DNA from: Bacillota bacterium
Lineage (GTDB): Bacteria; Bacillota_I; Bacilli_A; RF39; UBA660
Direction of reading: 5' to 3'
Assembly: GCA_023430885.1 (NCBI GenBank)
Contig: JAEYYH010000023.1
Location: forward strand, 1-64,000
DNA: 64,000 nucleotides
Shown: positions 1 through 8,751 of the stretch, in pieces
Numbering within the stretch: the stretch's first letter is position 1
Layout: each line of letters opens with the position of its first letter
Translations under genes and position numbers: made by a program
The notes under the pieces: model-generated
What the model was told of the DNA's origin: nothing
The model's input: only the letters and a program-made list of their open reading frames with translations
Databases searched by the model: none

Positions 1-60
1 GTAGAAGATTGGATAATATTTTACAATACAGATAGATTAAAGTCAAAAAATAGGAAGTAG
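1..60 (+). pseudogene. C-terminal tail of an IS3-family-like transposase (partial at window edge)
   Basis: The reading frame open at the left edge ends VEDWIIFYNTDRLKSKNRK then a stop. The W-I-x-F-Y-N-x-x-R-x-K pattern is the usual end of the integrase-core transposases of IS3/IS150-type elements. The normal terminal P-V-x-Y-R segment is replaced by an early stop, so the copy may be degenerate. Only the last 19 residues are visible, so family assignment rests on this short tail and on the possible element end just downstream. Confidence 0.5.
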
Positions 61-75
61 AAATATCTGCTTCCT
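45..75 (-). terminator. Intrinsic terminator hairpin
   Basis: AGGAAGTAGA and TCTGCTTCCT form a 10-pair stem (one G-U pair) with an AATA loop. On the minus strand it is followed by a T tract, so it can end the transcript of the kinase-like gene. It overlaps the transposase stop codon on the plus strand. Confidence 0.5.
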
Positions 76-99
76 TTAAAAAACTCGTTTTTATTTTTT

Positions 100-123
100 G
101 TGAACTATTTGGGGTTCACTTCA
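100..123. mobile_element. Possible right end of an IS3-like element
   Basis: The stretch TGAACTATTTGGGGTTCAC, with flanking bases, resembles the ends of IS3/IS150 elements, which often carry a TGGGGT core inside a short inverted repeat. Here GTGAAC and GTTCAC flank the core. It lies about 40 bases past the transposase stop, the expected position. The matching left end is outside the window. Confidence 0.35.
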
Positions 124-167
124 TTATAAATACTAGTTTTTATATATAATTTTTTTATTGTCTTAAA

Positions 168-887
168 TTAAATTTTCTTTATTTTTTTTATATCTATATA
201 GTCAATTAAATATTCACTATCTGCTATAGAATCAGGAATATCATTGCCTATACCATGATTGAATCTTAAAATATTATTATCTTTTTCATAATACCTATCG
301 CCATTTAGTCTTAATATTTCAAAAACCATTTTATTAAAAGCAAATAGTGATCCATTAAAATTTATTTTTCCGCCATTTATAATATAACGTTCAAAATTTT
401 CCGGTATTAAATCCACATCAAATTTATCTATTAGTATATTATCAACATCTAATATACGCGTTTCTAAATTCTGTTCATCAACAATAATATTATCACCTTT
501 AAAATCAATATAATTAATATTGTATTCTTTAAATATTTCAAGATAATGTTTAATTTTTTTTAAGATTACTAAGTTCTCTTCAAAATCAAAACACGCTAAA
601 TCCAAAGTTATTCCATCACACTTTTGCATTACATATCCTAATAAATATTTCTTTGTATCATCATCTACTAAATAATTAATTTCTGGAATAAACCTTAGAA
701 TATCTGTTATTTCTTCTAATCTAATTAGTTTGTTTTTTTTATTGTATCTTATCTCTTTACTAGTTTTTTCATCAAATTCTTTATATATTTTTGTTCCATC
801 GGCTAGATTATAAATACAACCCTCCGAACCTGATTTATAAGATTTTGTTTTATCGCCTAATTCACTTATTAAAATTGTTTTTAGCAT
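168..887 (-). CDS. Protein kinase-like / phosphotransferase fold protein
   Basis: A 239-residue protein with the landmarks of the protein-kinase/APH fold in order: a glycine loop (GSEGCIY), an ATP-binding-type lysine in KIYKEF, a catalytic loop YIDFKGDNIIVD with the expected D and N, and LDVDN in place of DFG. The start is taken at the ATG preceded by AGAGG; upstream in-frame codons have no ribosome site. All residues needed for phosphotransfer seem present, so it may be active, but the substrate is unknown. It is a single gene in an accessory-looking strip, next to an IS remnant. Confidence 0.6.
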   Translation of the reverse strand: MLKTILISELGDKTKSYKSGSEGCIYNLADGTKIYKEFDEKTSKEIRYNKKNKLIRLEEITDILRFIPEINYLVDDDTKKYLLGYVMQKCDGITLDLACFDFEENLVILKKIKHYLEIFKEYNINYIDFKGDNIIVDEQNLETRILDVDNILIDKFDVDLIPENFERYIINGGKINFNGSLFAFNKMVFEILRLNGDRYYEKDNNILRFNHGIGNDIPDSIADSEYLIDYIDIKKIKKI

Positions 888-946
888 TCTATCGCCTCTG
901 ACTAAATATTTTAACATTTTTATTCTTTTCAGTAAATACAAATAAA

Positions 947-971
947 AACTAGTAATATCAAATTACTAGTT
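947..971 (-). terminator. Terminator of ndk
   Basis: AACTAGTAAT pairs with ATTACTAGTT around a short loop, followed on the minus strand by a T run. It lies just past the ndk stop. Confidence 0.75.
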
Positions 972-988
972 AATTTTAATCTCATTTG

Positions 989-1426
989 TTATTTAGCTAA
1001 ATCTTCTATTACTAGGCCATCATAAAATCTAGCAATCTCTATTTTGGCATTCTGGACAGAATCAGAACCATGAATAACATTCTTATGTGATATTAGTCTA
1101 TCGCCATAATCGCCTCTTATAGTTCCTGGTTCAGCATTTTTTGTTGACCCCATTAATTCTCTAGTCTTTGCAACTGCATCTACGCCTTTAACAATCATAG
1201 CTATTACTGGACCAGACATCATTTGATTTTCCATTTCTGGATAAAAATCTCTGTCTGCTACATGTGCATAATGTTCCCTTAAAATTTTCTCATTTAAATG
1301 CATTTCTTTAATATTTGAAACTTCTAAATCTGCCGCTTCAAACCTTTTTATAACATCATCTAAAACGTTTTTTTCAACACCATCTGGTTTGATCATGATA
1401 TATGTATATTCAATATTTCTTTCCAT
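989..1426 (-). CDS. ndk: Nucleoside diphosphate kinase
   Basis: Transfers the terminal phosphate of ATP to nucleoside diphosphates through a phospho-histidine intermediate, keeping dNTP and NTP pools balanced in the cytoplasm. The protein is 145 residues, a normal family length. It opens with YTYIMIKPDGV and has the active-site histidine in the NVIHGSDS motif. The chosen ATG follows TAGGAGG at good spacing; the longer reading frame upstream has no ribosome site. It has its own terminator and is not obviously in an operon. Family assignment is secure. Confidence 0.95.
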   Translation of the reverse strand: MERNIEYTYIMIKPDGVEKNVLDDVIKRFEAADLEVSNIKEMHLNEKILREHYAHVADRDFYPEMENQMMSGPVIAMIVKGVDAVAKTRELMGSTKNAEPGTIRGDYGDRLISHKNVIHGSDSVQNAKIEIARFYDGLVIEDLAK

Positions 1427-1510
1427 AGAACCTCCTATAAGTATTATATAGTAATTAAACATAAATATCAATTTTATGTATTTAGATATCTCTAATTGTT
1501 TATATAAAAA

Positions 1511-2068
1511 TTATATTATTAATTTTCCTCTAAAACCTCTAACTCCATAATATGAATCTGCGCCGTTATGATATACAAAAACTGTGTCATATCTTCTATC
1601 AGCAAAGATTGCTCCACCCAAATTTCTAATTTCTAATGGCGTCTTAATCCAACTTGATGTTTTCAAATCAAATTGTCCTAGTTTCTGTAAATTTCTATAT
1701 TCTTGTTCATCAAGCATTTCTATCCCTATTTCATTTGCCATATCTACAGCACTGCTATCAGGCTTGAATTTTTTTCTTGATTCTAATGCCTCGCGATCGT
1801 AGCAAATATTTCTTCGTCCAATTGGAGTTTCTTTTGAACAATCATAAAAAATATATTCTTCGGTTTTCTCATCATATTCGACAATATCTGGCTCACCACC
1901 GGTTTTTTCCATTTCATTTAAAGTCCAGACTTTCTCTGGTTGACTTTTTAGTTTTTGAAATACTTCTTCCCACTTTATATTTGGGTGCCTATTAATATTT
2001 TCTTTAAAACGTAATTCTAAAATCTTTAATACTTCATTTGTTTCTTCAGCAGATAATTTTTTCATCAT
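1511..2068 (-). CDS. DUF4256 family protein
   Basis: A 185-residue cytoplasmic protein that I recognise as the DUF4256 family by its overall pattern: a helical N-terminus (LSAEETNEVLKILELRF), the central GGEPDIV and FYDCSKETP segments and the C-terminal VFVYHNGADSYY-GVRGFRG block. No function is established for the family. The start overlaps the end of the upstream amidotransferase gene by about 20 bases, so translation is probably coupled. Two adjacent ATG codons (second at 2065) follow an AAGGTG site and either could be used. Confidence 0.75.
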   Translation of the reverse strand: MMKKLSAEETNEVLKILELRFKENINRHPNIKWEEVFQKLKSQPEKVWTLNEMEKTGGEPDIVEYDEKTEEYIFYDCSKETPIGRRNICYDREALESRKKFKPDSSAVDMANEIGIEMLDEQEYRNLQKLGQFDLKTSSWIKTPLEIRNLGGAIFADRRYDTVFVYHNGADSYYGVRGFRGKLII

Positions 2069-2735
2069 TTTCACCTTTTACTATATTTTTTTTATTTGAC
2101 CTTAAGTCAGCTATTTGAATGAATCTTCTAAATATTGGAAACATTTCCTCTAAATCTTCAGGGTGAAATTGTACTCCAACAAAATAATTTTCATCATCAA
2201 TGAATTCGATTCCTTCAATTATTCCATCTTCAGTTTTTGCAGAAATTTTAAATGGTTGTTCAACATGCACAACTGTTTTATCATGTCTACTATTAACTTT
2301 TATCATTTCCCCAAAAATTTTATACATATAACTATCCTTATTAATTACAATATCGTGCATTACTATTTCTTCGTCTACCTGAAGGTTATGCCTAATATTA
2401 CTATCTAAATTTAAATTACTAATTAAATCAACACTTCCGGCACCAAAAAAGTATCTTGCCATAGCTTGAAAACCTAAACATATCGCTAAAACAGGTTTGT
2501 TTTTCTTTTTGGCATACTCAAATATTTTATAATGAAAATCACTAGAATAAGATCCTCCTTGAAAAAGAAATCCATCACACATATCTAAAATACTATTGCC
2601 TATAGCATCTTCAGCTTCAGTAATTAATGCTATTGGTTCTCCTCCAGCTAATTCAATTGCCATAACATTATTAGAGTTTACTTTAATCTCATCATTTATA
2701 CTTATATTACTTACTATTCCGATTATTGGTTTCAT
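2046..2735 (-). CDS. Class I glutamine amidotransferase-like hydrolase (peptidase C26, PuuD-like)
   Basis: A 229-residue protein with the class I glutaminase triad pattern: nucleophile cysteine in AICLGFQAMA and the His-Glu pair in VQFHPED. Members hydrolyse gamma-glutamyl bonds, for example gamma-glutamyl-GABA in putrescine use. The N-terminus (KPIIGIVSN) is the usual family start. The actual substrate cannot be read from the sequence. It is the first gene of a two-gene unit with the overlapping DUF4256 gene; no polyamine genes are nearby. Confidence 0.8.
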   Translation of the reverse strand: MKPIIGIVSNISINDEIKVNSNNVMAIELAGGEPIALITEAEDAIGNSILDMCDGFLFQGGSYSSDFHYKIFEYAKKKNKPVLAICLGFQAMARYFFGAGSVDLISNLNLDSNIRHNLQVDEEIVMHDIVINKDSYMYKIFGEMIKVNSRHDKTVVHVEQPFKISAKTEDGIIEGIEFIDDENYFVGVQFHPEDLEEMFPIFRRFIQIADLRSNKKNIVKGENDEKIIC

Positions 2736-2859
2736 AATTACTCCTTAATATGTTTTATTTATTATTTTAATTATATCAAAAAAACTAGCATTTCTACTAG
2801 CAATTATTCTGGCTAAATATAAAATTTATATAATTATTAATTTTTTGAATTCTAATTCA

Positions 2860-3405
2860 TTATAAAAAATATAACAATGCCTTTTGTTTGCCGGTAATCT
2901 TTGTATTAGAAAAACAATTATTTTCTTTTATTAATAAAAAAACTTTTTCTATTAAATTTTTATCATCTTCTAATAAATCAATATTATCCTTGTTACTTTC
3001 ATAATAATCTTGAGCTAAATTATCAGTCTCCCAGCCCATCGCTATCCAGTCACATATCATTTCTATTATATAACACTTGCGGTCTGGACCATTGTAGTCT
3101 TTTAAACTTTGATGATGGTGTAAATTGTGTTCTTTGTGGTGTTTCCATGCTTGTTTAAAAGAATCATCGTCATTTCTAACTTCTCCTAGAGAAAAAAATT
3201 TCACTCCATAACCTTCAAATTCTTCTTTTGATATCTTTGAATTGTCGTGCCATATAATTAACTTATTTATTTTATTAAATTCTAATTCATCTATTACTTG
3301 ATTTTTAATCAAAGGAATCTGAATATCTTTCCACGCTAAAACTACATTATAGGTATGATTAAAAAAATAATTTATATATCTATATACATCAAAATTTTTA
3401 TCCAT
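2860..3405 (-). CDS. DUF5662 family protein (HD-like metal site pattern)
   Basis: A 181-residue protein resembling the DUF5662 family, which looks like a small HD-type phosphohydrolase. Likely metal ligands are visible: HDNSK near residue 55 and a dense histidine segment HHKEHNLHHH near residue 95, followed by DWIAMG. The start is set by GGAGG before the ATG; in-frame codons upstream lack a site. It stands alone between hairpins. The enzyme activity is inferred only from the motif layout. Confidence 0.6.
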   Translation of the reverse strand: MDKNFDVYRYINYFFNHTYNVVLAWKDIQIPLIKNQVIDELEFNKINKLIIWHDNSKISKEEFEGYGVKFFSLGEVRNDDDSFKQAWKHHKEHNLHHHQSLKDYNGPDRKCYIIEMICDWIAMGWETDNLAQDYYESNKDNIDLLEDDKNLIEKVFLLIKENNCFSNTKITGKQKALLYFL

Positions 3406-3464
3406 AATATACCTCCAAGTAAAACTTGGCTTTATTATAATATTTTTTAATTTATAAGTAAACA

Positions 3465-3488
3465 AAAACTAGTATCTCTACTAGTTTT
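3465..3488 (-). terminator. Intrinsic terminator
   Basis: A perfect 10-base inverted repeat (AAAACTAGTA / TACTAGTTTT) with a TCTC loop lies just past the stop of the minus-strand gene at 3504 and runs into a T-rich tract. Confidence 0.75.
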
Positions 3489-3503
3489 ATTACATTATTT
3501 TGA

Positions 3504-3899
3504 TTAAAATAGATTATCTTTATTTTTTTCAACATAGTCTTCCAAAATATCACCAAGACTAGGTTTTAATCTATAAAATGTCATATCTGTTTTTTCATAT
3601 TCATCTTTTGTACCACTTTTAATAGCTCTTCGTAAATTTTTAGCAATCTTCTTTGCGCCAATTGCATTTAAGCAATTATATAAATCATTTAAATCAACAT
3701 CTTGGTAAACATCAAAATATCCAGAATGTCCACCACTATTCATTTCTGCATCATACCAAAAACATAAGACGGCAATTCTTTGTATATCATTTAACTTTAA
3801 AACATCTTTATAGCCATTTGATTGTTGACATATATCATTAATAAATTTATTCCATCGCTTATTTTTTTCAGAAAGATTGTTTTTTTCTTCCATTTTCAT
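3504..3899 (-). CDS. DMP19/DUF4375-like small protein
   Basis: A 131-residue cytoplasmic protein. The segment AEMNSGGHSGYFDVY followed by a helical pair resembles the N-G-G-x-x-x-Y-F signature of DMP19/DUF4375 proteins, whose role is poorly known. The ATG chosen sits 6 bases after AGGTG; a GTG upstream overlaps that ribosome site and is unlikely. No operon partner. Assignment is tentative. Confidence 0.5.
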   Translation of the reverse strand: MKMEEKNNLSEKNKRWNKFINDICQQSNGYKDVLKLNDIQRIAVLCFWYDAEMNSGGHSGYFDVYQDVDLNDLYNCLNAIGAKKIAKNLRRAIKSGTKDEYEKTDMTFYRLKPSLGDILEDYVEKNKDNLF

Positions 3900-4105
3900 T
3901 TTTATCACCTATCAATATTTTACCACTTCAAATTGAAAAAATAGAATTTTTATTAAAATTATATTTATACTAATTATTAAAACAACTAAATTTAGAAGCA
4001 AAAAATTTTAAAATTAAGTAATTTATTATTTAAGATAATCAATAATATTTTTGGTTATAACACAGTTTATATAAATTTTTTATGACATAGAAAAACAATA
4101 TATAT

Positions 4106-4135
4106 TTGTGCAATAATATGCAAAAATGATATAAT
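4106..4135 (+). promoter_or_regulatory. Sigma-A promoter of the ATP-grasp gene
   Basis: TTGTGC and TATAAT are separated by 18 bases, and the -10 box is extended (TGATATAAT). It lies about 55 bases upstream of the ATP-grasp start. The same TGATATAAT form recurs before several other genes here. Confidence 0.65.
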
Positions 4136-4192
4136 TAGAATAGTCAAGAAAAATTTGTGTAAAGCATTAATTATTGCGGCAAGGAGAAACTT

Positions 4193-5389
4193 ATGAATAT
4201 AGCAGAAAAAATTAAAAATTATCAAAAAAATTCAGTTGATAAAAATGAACACTCATCAATTTTTATAGACTTAGCCGATAGCATAATTATGGATTTTCCA
4301 TATCGTTTAAAAAATAAAACTTATCTTTTAATTCCAGAGCAAAGAAAAGAATTAATTGAAATGGCTTACGAATATTTTCTTTCAAAAGGAAAAACTATGC
4401 CAATATCTCTAACTTTAAGCATGTCAGAGATAATGAAGAAATTTAATGAAATGGCTGAAAAATTAGGATTTACAATTATAACAAAAATGAGTGAGTATCA
4501 TAATGATGGTCAGTTATTCGATTTATTAGGAACAGAATCTATTAACAAAGGATTAATTGAAGAAGAATACATTGATATTCCCAATATTAAAGTTCCTATA
4601 ACATTATCTGTCGATGACTTTTTGAAAAATGTTTTTTTACCGGTTGTTTTTAAAAATACTACTGCTAATCGCGGTGAAGATAAATATTTAATTGAAAATA
4701 AAGAACAACTAAGAAGAATTATATCACTATTTGGATTACCTGAAAGCAAGAAAATTAACTTAAAAAATGAATTTGTTGTTCAAGAGTATATTGAAAGTTT
4801 TGAGAATATTAATAGTTCGATTCGAGTATTTACTACTTGCACAGGTGATATTTTATCTTCCTTATTTCTGGTATCAATGGATATGACTCCTAAAAAAAGA
4901 ATAAAAAACTTTGGAGTTGATATTTTTAATCCTTGTGAATATTTAAGTGATCCAAAATCACCATATTATCTAAATTCTAAGAATATTATATCCAATGCAG
5001 CTGGTGGAGGAAGAGTAATTCCATTAAATAGAGAAATAGGCAATCTTAATGCCAATGATGAAATCATGTTGACTCTTCACGAAATTGACGCAGAAACATT
5101 AGCATTGCCAAATACAATAGTTGAGCAATGCAAAGAAGTAGCTAAATTCTGGGGTTCTAAAAAAGGTATAGTATTAGGAATTGATTTTATATATAATTCT
5201 AAAGACAATAACTGGTATTATTTAGAAACCAATCGAAATCCATCAGTTGAAGGTTATAAACGTTTTATGAATTTGAGTGGCTATTTAAAAAAAGATATAA
5301 AATCTCTTATGCAACTTGATTCTTTAACTAAAATTGTTGAAAATATTATGACTATGGATATGATTACAGAAAAAACAAGAAACAAATAA
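4193..5389 (+). CDS. ATP-grasp domain protein
   Basis: A 398-residue protein with a helical N-terminal part (about 1-110) and an ATP-grasp-type fold from about 130 onward: VVFKNTTANRGEDKY near 151 (ATP-binding lysine and flexible loop), FVVQEYI near 194, GIDFI near 329 and YYLETNRNPSVEG near 342 with the E and N that bind magnesium. ATP-grasp enzymes ligate a carboxylate to an amine or thiol through an acyl phosphate. The substrate is not evident and no biosynthetic partner is adjacent. Transcribed alone from a clear promoter, against the direction of most neighbours. Confidence 0.65.
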   Translation: MNIAEKIKNYQKNSVDKNEHSSIFIDLADSIIMDFPYRLKNKTYLLIPEQRKELIEMAYEYFLSKGKTMPISLTLSMSEIMKKFNEMAEKLGFTIITKMSEYHNDGQLFDLLGTESINKGLIEEEYIDIPNIKVPITLSVDDFLKNVFLPVVFKNTTANRGEDKYLIENKEQLRRIISLFGLPESKKINLKNEFVVQEYIESFENINSSIRVFTTCTGDILSSLFLVSMDMTPKKRIKNFGVDIFNPCEYLSDPKSPYYLNSKNIISNAAGGGRVIPLNREIGNLNANDEIMLTLHEIDAETLALPNTIVEQCKEVAKFWGSKKGIVLGIDFIYNSKDNNWYYLETNRNPSVEGYKRFMNLSGYLKKDIKSLMQLDSLTKIVENIMTMDMITEKTRNK

Positions 5390-5551
5390 ATTTTATAAAA
5401 TAAAATTAAATATTAGATAAATTTAATTATGTAAAACATAATGATGCAGTTAAATCAAAAGAAATAAATTTATAATGAATCAAGCTATAATAATAATGGA
5501 TTTTTTAACAAAAAAATTGGTTTATTTTATAATTAAGAAGGAGAAATAAGT

Positions 5552-6016
5552 ATGAATATTATAATACCAAATTTAAATGATTATGAAAGAGTAAATAATT
5601 TAGCAATTCAAGTTCATGAAATACATGTAGCATGGAGACCAGATCTGTTTTTAAGTTCTGACACTGTAATTTCAAAAGAAAATTTTGAAACAATGATTAA
5701 TAATAAGGAAATATATGTTGCTAAAATAGATAATGAAATAGTTGGATATATAATCTTTAATATAAGAGAAAAAATCAATCCAATTATGAGATATAGAAAA
5801 CTTCTTAATATTGAAGCTATGTGTATCGATGAAAATCATAGACATAAAGGAATTGGAACAGCTTTATTATCTTTTGCTAAAAAAACAGGTGAGGAAAATG
5901 GATGTACAGACTTATACTTAACAGTAAATGAAGAAAATGAAAATGGAATTAATGCTTATGAGAAATTCGGATTTAAAATTAAAAATATAGCTTACTCAAT
6001 GGAGATTAACAAATAA
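5552..6016 (+). CDS. GNAT family N-acetyltransferase
   Basis: A 154-residue GNAT-fold protein. The acetyl-CoA pyrophosphate loop is RHKGIGTALL at about residues 97-106, and the C-terminal NAYEKFGFK strand-helix is typical. It transfers an acetyl group from acetyl-CoA to an amine; the acceptor is unknown. AAGGAG precedes the ATG. A strong hairpin overlaps the stop. Confidence 0.8.
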   Translation: MNIIIPNLNDYERVNNLAIQVHEIHVAWRPDLFLSSDTVISKENFETMINNKEIYVAKIDNEIVGYIIFNIREKINPIMRYRKLLNIEAMCIDENHRHKGIGTALLSFAKKTGEENGCTDLYLTVNEENENGINAYEKFGFKIKNIAYSMEINK

Positions 6017-6034
6017 TTTGTTAATCTTTTTTTA
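6003..6034 (+). terminator. Terminator of the GNAT gene
   Basis: AGATTAACAAA and TTTGTTAATCT form a perfect 11-pair stem with a TAA loop, followed by seven T residues. The 5' arm contains the end of the acetyltransferase gene. Confidence 0.85.
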
Positions 6035-6149
6035 TTTTCTTAATAAACTTTATAATTTTCTCCAAATCATATATATTAAAATTATTATTTAAATTACCAA
6101 TATAAATATCATTTGATTCACTAAACATTAATATTGGAATAGTATAATT
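6021..6149 (-). pseudogene. Possible remnant of a thioredoxin-like C-terminus
   Basis: A 42-codon minus-strand frame reads TIPILMFSESNDIYIG, then LEKIIKFIKK and a stop. A cis-Pro strand (I-P-x-L-x-F), a turn and a final helix is the layout of a thioredoxin C-terminal half. There is no start codon with a ribosome site and a stop lies immediately upstream in frame, so if real it is a decayed fragment. The match is short and could be chance. Confidence 0.2.
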
Positions 6150-6152
6150 TTA

Positions 6153-7550
6153 TCAATACCTATTCATATAATTAATATTAGAATCATTTTTTCTCCATAA
6201 ACAGTCTCTATCAATTAATACAAGGGGCTTCTTTTTGAAACTATCACTAACACTGTCTTTGTTCTCGTAATTAAAATCTTCATTTAAAATACCAAAGTTA
6301 GAATTACATTTTCCCCTTGGATCAATATATATATAACCATCGTTATTAATGTCACAATAAAAATTTTCGATATCCTTTGTTTCAATATTTGTTTGAGAAA
6401 GAAATTGTTGAATTTCAATATACAAAATCGGTTTATTATTTTCATCATAAATAATTTCATAAAAATCTGGTTTAATTACTCTGTAATGATCATCACAGCT
6501 AGGGTTATTTCTTATCCAACCTATTTTCAAGACCTTATTTCCAATTCTAAAAACCAAATTTGACCAAGATTTTTCACCAATGCAATAATAATCACTTACT
6601 CCTTCTTGTTTCAATAAATTTTCAATTAACGATTTTAAATATTCGTTTTTTTTACTTTTTATAATCGCTCCGATTGCTAAATGATCACTTTTATCAGAAG
6701 TTATTTTTTTTCTCAACTGAATTAATATATCATTGCTTTTTTCAAAGTTTAAATTCAAATTTTGATCTAGTTCACTTATTATTCTAATAATGTCAGCTGC
6801 ATTAGAATATTTTACTACCATATCTACTTTTTCCTTTATTAATGCAGATAATTCCTCACAATTTGAAATAGTAAGCAATATTTCAAATATATTTCCACTA
6901 CCTGCATTTTGTAATATTATTTCAAAATTGTTTTTGATATATTTAATTGCATATTTTTGATCTAAATCCAACATTTCCTTAATTAATTCATTTACTGAAA
7001 TTCCTTTCGAAATTCCAATAAAATTTTCAAAGTTAGTTTTTATAAAGTCTAAAAAATAAGGTTTATCTTTAAATAAGAAAATCACATATGATACTAATGT
7101 TGGAGAAATTTTATCAACTATAGTATTCAATTTTAATATAATTAATAAATCTCCTCCCGGAACTTTTATCATACCAGAAATAAAGTTTATTATATTATTT
7201 TCTATTAAATCACTACTGTTTAATGATTTAGTAAAAAGTTCATCAAAATCACGAATTAGTAAATGATGAAAATTTAAATTAGAACCCATTTTTTGAACTA
7301 GATATGGCACATGAACATCTTTAATATTACTAATTATATAATCATATAAATTTAATATAATTACTTCACCATCAGGAAAACAAAGCAAAATTTCAATTAA
7401 ATCCAAAAATCTTGGTTTAAACTCAAATCCCTTAAAAAATTCATCAATCTTATTGTATTCAATTGCTTTCTTTAAATCATTAACATAATCATTATTTGCA
7501 TTTATTATTTTTTGTCTTTGTTCATCAGTGTAAAAAATACTAACATTCAT
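6153..7550 (-). CDS. Large helical protein with a degenerate kinase-like C-terminus
   Basis: A 465-residue protein I do not recognise as a named family. Residues 1-310 are alpha-helical with repeated leucine/isoleucine-rich helices, like HEAT-type repeats. From about 320 the sequence looks like a worn kinase-fold module: IGEKSWSNLVFRIGNKVLKIG (given here as adjacent pieces IGEKSWSNLVFRI and GNKVLKIG) as a glycine-loop/lysine strand, DPRGKCNSNFG as a possible catalytic loop, and PLVLIDRDCLWRK as a final acidic motif. AAAGGTGAT precedes the ATG. No partner gene; function unknown. Confidence 0.45.
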   Translation of the reverse strand: MNVSIFYTDEQRQKIINANNDYVNDLKKAIEYNKIDEFFKGFEFKPRFLDLIEILLCFPDGEVIILNLYDYIISNIKDVHVPYLVQKMGSNLNFHHLLIRDFDELFTKSLNSSDLIENNIINFISGMIKVPGGDLLIILKLNTIVDKISPTLVSYVIFLFKDKPYFLDFIKTNFENFIGISKGISVNELIKEMLDLDQKYAIKYIKNNFEIILQNAGSGNIFEILLTISNCEELSALIKEKVDMVVKYSNAADIIRIISELDQNLNLNFEKSNDILIQLRKKITSDKSDHLAIGAIIKSKKNEYLKSLIENLLKQEGVSDYYCIGEKSWSNLVFRIGNKVLKIGWIRNNPSCDDHYRVIKPDFYEIIYDENNKPILYIEIQQFLSQTNIETKDIENFYCDINNDGYIYIDPRGKCNSNFGILNEDFNYENKDSVSDSFKKKPLVLIDRDCLWRKNDSNINYMNRY

Positions 7551-7744
7551 ATAATCACCTTTTTTTAAAAGTTATTTTATATTAAAATAATCAATTTGTA
7601 AAGCCAATTAGCATCTACTTTATAAACTAACTATTTTTAGTAATTCTCTTACACTAAAAAACGAACTAAATAAATAGCTCGTTAATTGCTTTTTGGGGCA
7701 ATCTTCCAATAGGCCAAAACGTTCTTCTTTTCTCTTTATACTTT

Positions 7745-8326
7745 TTATTTACAAGTTCCTCCTAATGATTGAAAATATGCATTAATGAATACTTGTGTTT
7801 CATTTAAATCATTGTAATTAATATATTTTTTAATATTAGTTAATTGTTCTAAATTACAATTAGGACATGACCAATAGCTTTTATTGCCTTTATTCTTATT
7901 ATGATCATCATCATTATAAGACCCTATAACAATATCATATGATTGTTTGCCAAGGTTACATTTAAATTTTCTTTCTTCCCCTACTAACCAAGCTTCTGTA
8001 TGAAATAAAGAATAGATTATGCCTAGCACAATCGCCACCACAATTAAAATACCTATTCCCTTTATTATTTTGATTGTTAGTTGAGCTAACCTTTCAGTAT
8101 TACTAATCTTTTCAGTTAAAATGTCTTTAATATCATTGTTTACTAATTCATCTAAGCTAACCTTAAAAATCCTTGATAATTCTTTAGATTGTTTTAAATC
8201 AGGAGATGATTCATTTAACTCCCACTTACTAATAGTTTGTCTACTAACATACAATTCTTCTGCAAGTTCTTCTTGAGAGAAGCCATTGTTTTTTCTCAAT
8301 TCTAACAATTTCTTTCCTAAATCCAT
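7745..8326 (-). CDS. Membrane-anchored XRE-family regulator
   Basis: A 193-residue protein with an N-terminal Cro/CI-type helix-turn-helix (FSQEELAEELYVSRQTISKW at residues 17-36), a linker and one transmembrane helix (about 85-107). The C-terminal part faces the outside and has cysteines in the CPNC motif plus others near positions 122 and 192, possibly a metal or disulfide site. Membrane-bound XRE proteins of this kind usually sense something at the envelope and repress nearby genes. The target is not evident. GAGGTG precedes the ATG. Confidence 0.75.
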   Translation of the reverse strand: MDLGKKLLELRKNNGFSQEELAEELYVSRQTISKWELNESSPDLKQSKELSRIFKVSLDELVNNDIKDILTEKISNTERLAQLTIKIIKGIGILIVVAIVLGIIYSLFHTEAWLVGEERKFKCNLGKQSYDIVIGSYNDDDHNKNKGNKSYWSCPNCNLEQLTNIKKYINYNDLNETQVFINAYFQSLGGTCK

Positions 8327-8464
8327 TTTTACACCTCAAATAAATTATACAATATTAAATAATTATTTTCTGCATATTTTTGTGGAAGTTCCGCTATTTT
8401 TCTTAACATTAAAATAATTACACAAAAAACGAACTCCTTATCGGAATCCGCTTCATTTCTTTAA

Positions 8465-8541
8465 TGGGGCGAATAGTGGGAATCGAACCCACGCATAATA
8501 GAACCACAATCTACCGTGTTAACCACTTCACCATATTCGCC
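8465..8541 (-). tRNA. tRNA-His (GTG anticodon)
   Basis: Cloverleaf read on the minus strand: acceptor GGCGAATA pairs with TATTCGCC, including the extra G(-1):C73 pair diagnostic of tRNA-His. The anticodon loop is TTGTGGT (anticodon GTG), the T loop is GTTCGATTC, and CCA is encoded. 77 bases. Confidence 0.95.
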
Positions 8542-8542
8542 A

Positions 8543-8612
8543 AATGCAATAATATTTTATCAATAAAAAGGTCTTTTTGCAAGCCTTTTTCGTAAAATAC
8601 TATAATAATAAT
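8543..8612 (-). terminator. Weak hairpin between the two tRNA genes
   Basis: AAAAAGG and CCTTTTT can pair around a 12-base loop in the spacer between tRNA-Leu and tRNA-His. It may be a processing element or partial terminator; the remaining spacer shows nothing else. Confidence 0.25.
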
Positions 8613-8697
8613 TGGTACCGGTAGTCGGACTTGAACCGACACGGGCAAAACCCACTTGATTTTGAGTCAAGCATGACTACCATTCCATCATACCGGC
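8613..8697 (-). tRNA. tRNA-Leu (CAA anticodon)
   Basis: Acceptor GCCGGTA pairs with TACCGGT (one G-T pair). The anticodon arm CTTGA-CTCAAAA-TCAAG gives anticodon CAA, which reads UUG. The long variable arm (TGGG...CCCG) is the class II feature of leucine tRNA. CCA is encoded. It probably shares a transcript with tRNA-His just downstream. Confidence 0.95.
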
Positions 8698-8706
8698 ATA
8701 TGTATT

Positions 8707-8715
8707 ATTATATCA
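8707..8715 (-). promoter_or_regulatory. Extended -10 promoter for the two tRNAs
   Basis: TGATATAAT on the minus strand lies 10 bases upstream of tRNA-Leu. No good -35 box is visible, so the extended -10 would have to suffice. Confidence 0.5.
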
Positions 8716-8751
8716 TATTTTATTTAATAATAAAATAAAAAAGAATTAGTT

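Noticed and set aside
2779..2802. Terminator built of CTAG repeats after the DUF5662 gene region
   Set aside because: The two ACTAGC units are direct repeats and only four bases can pair, too weak to call a terminator.
5500..5535. TTAACA-17-TATAAT promoter before the GNAT gene
   Set aside because: The RNA start would fall inside the ribosome site, so it is unlikely to serve this gene.
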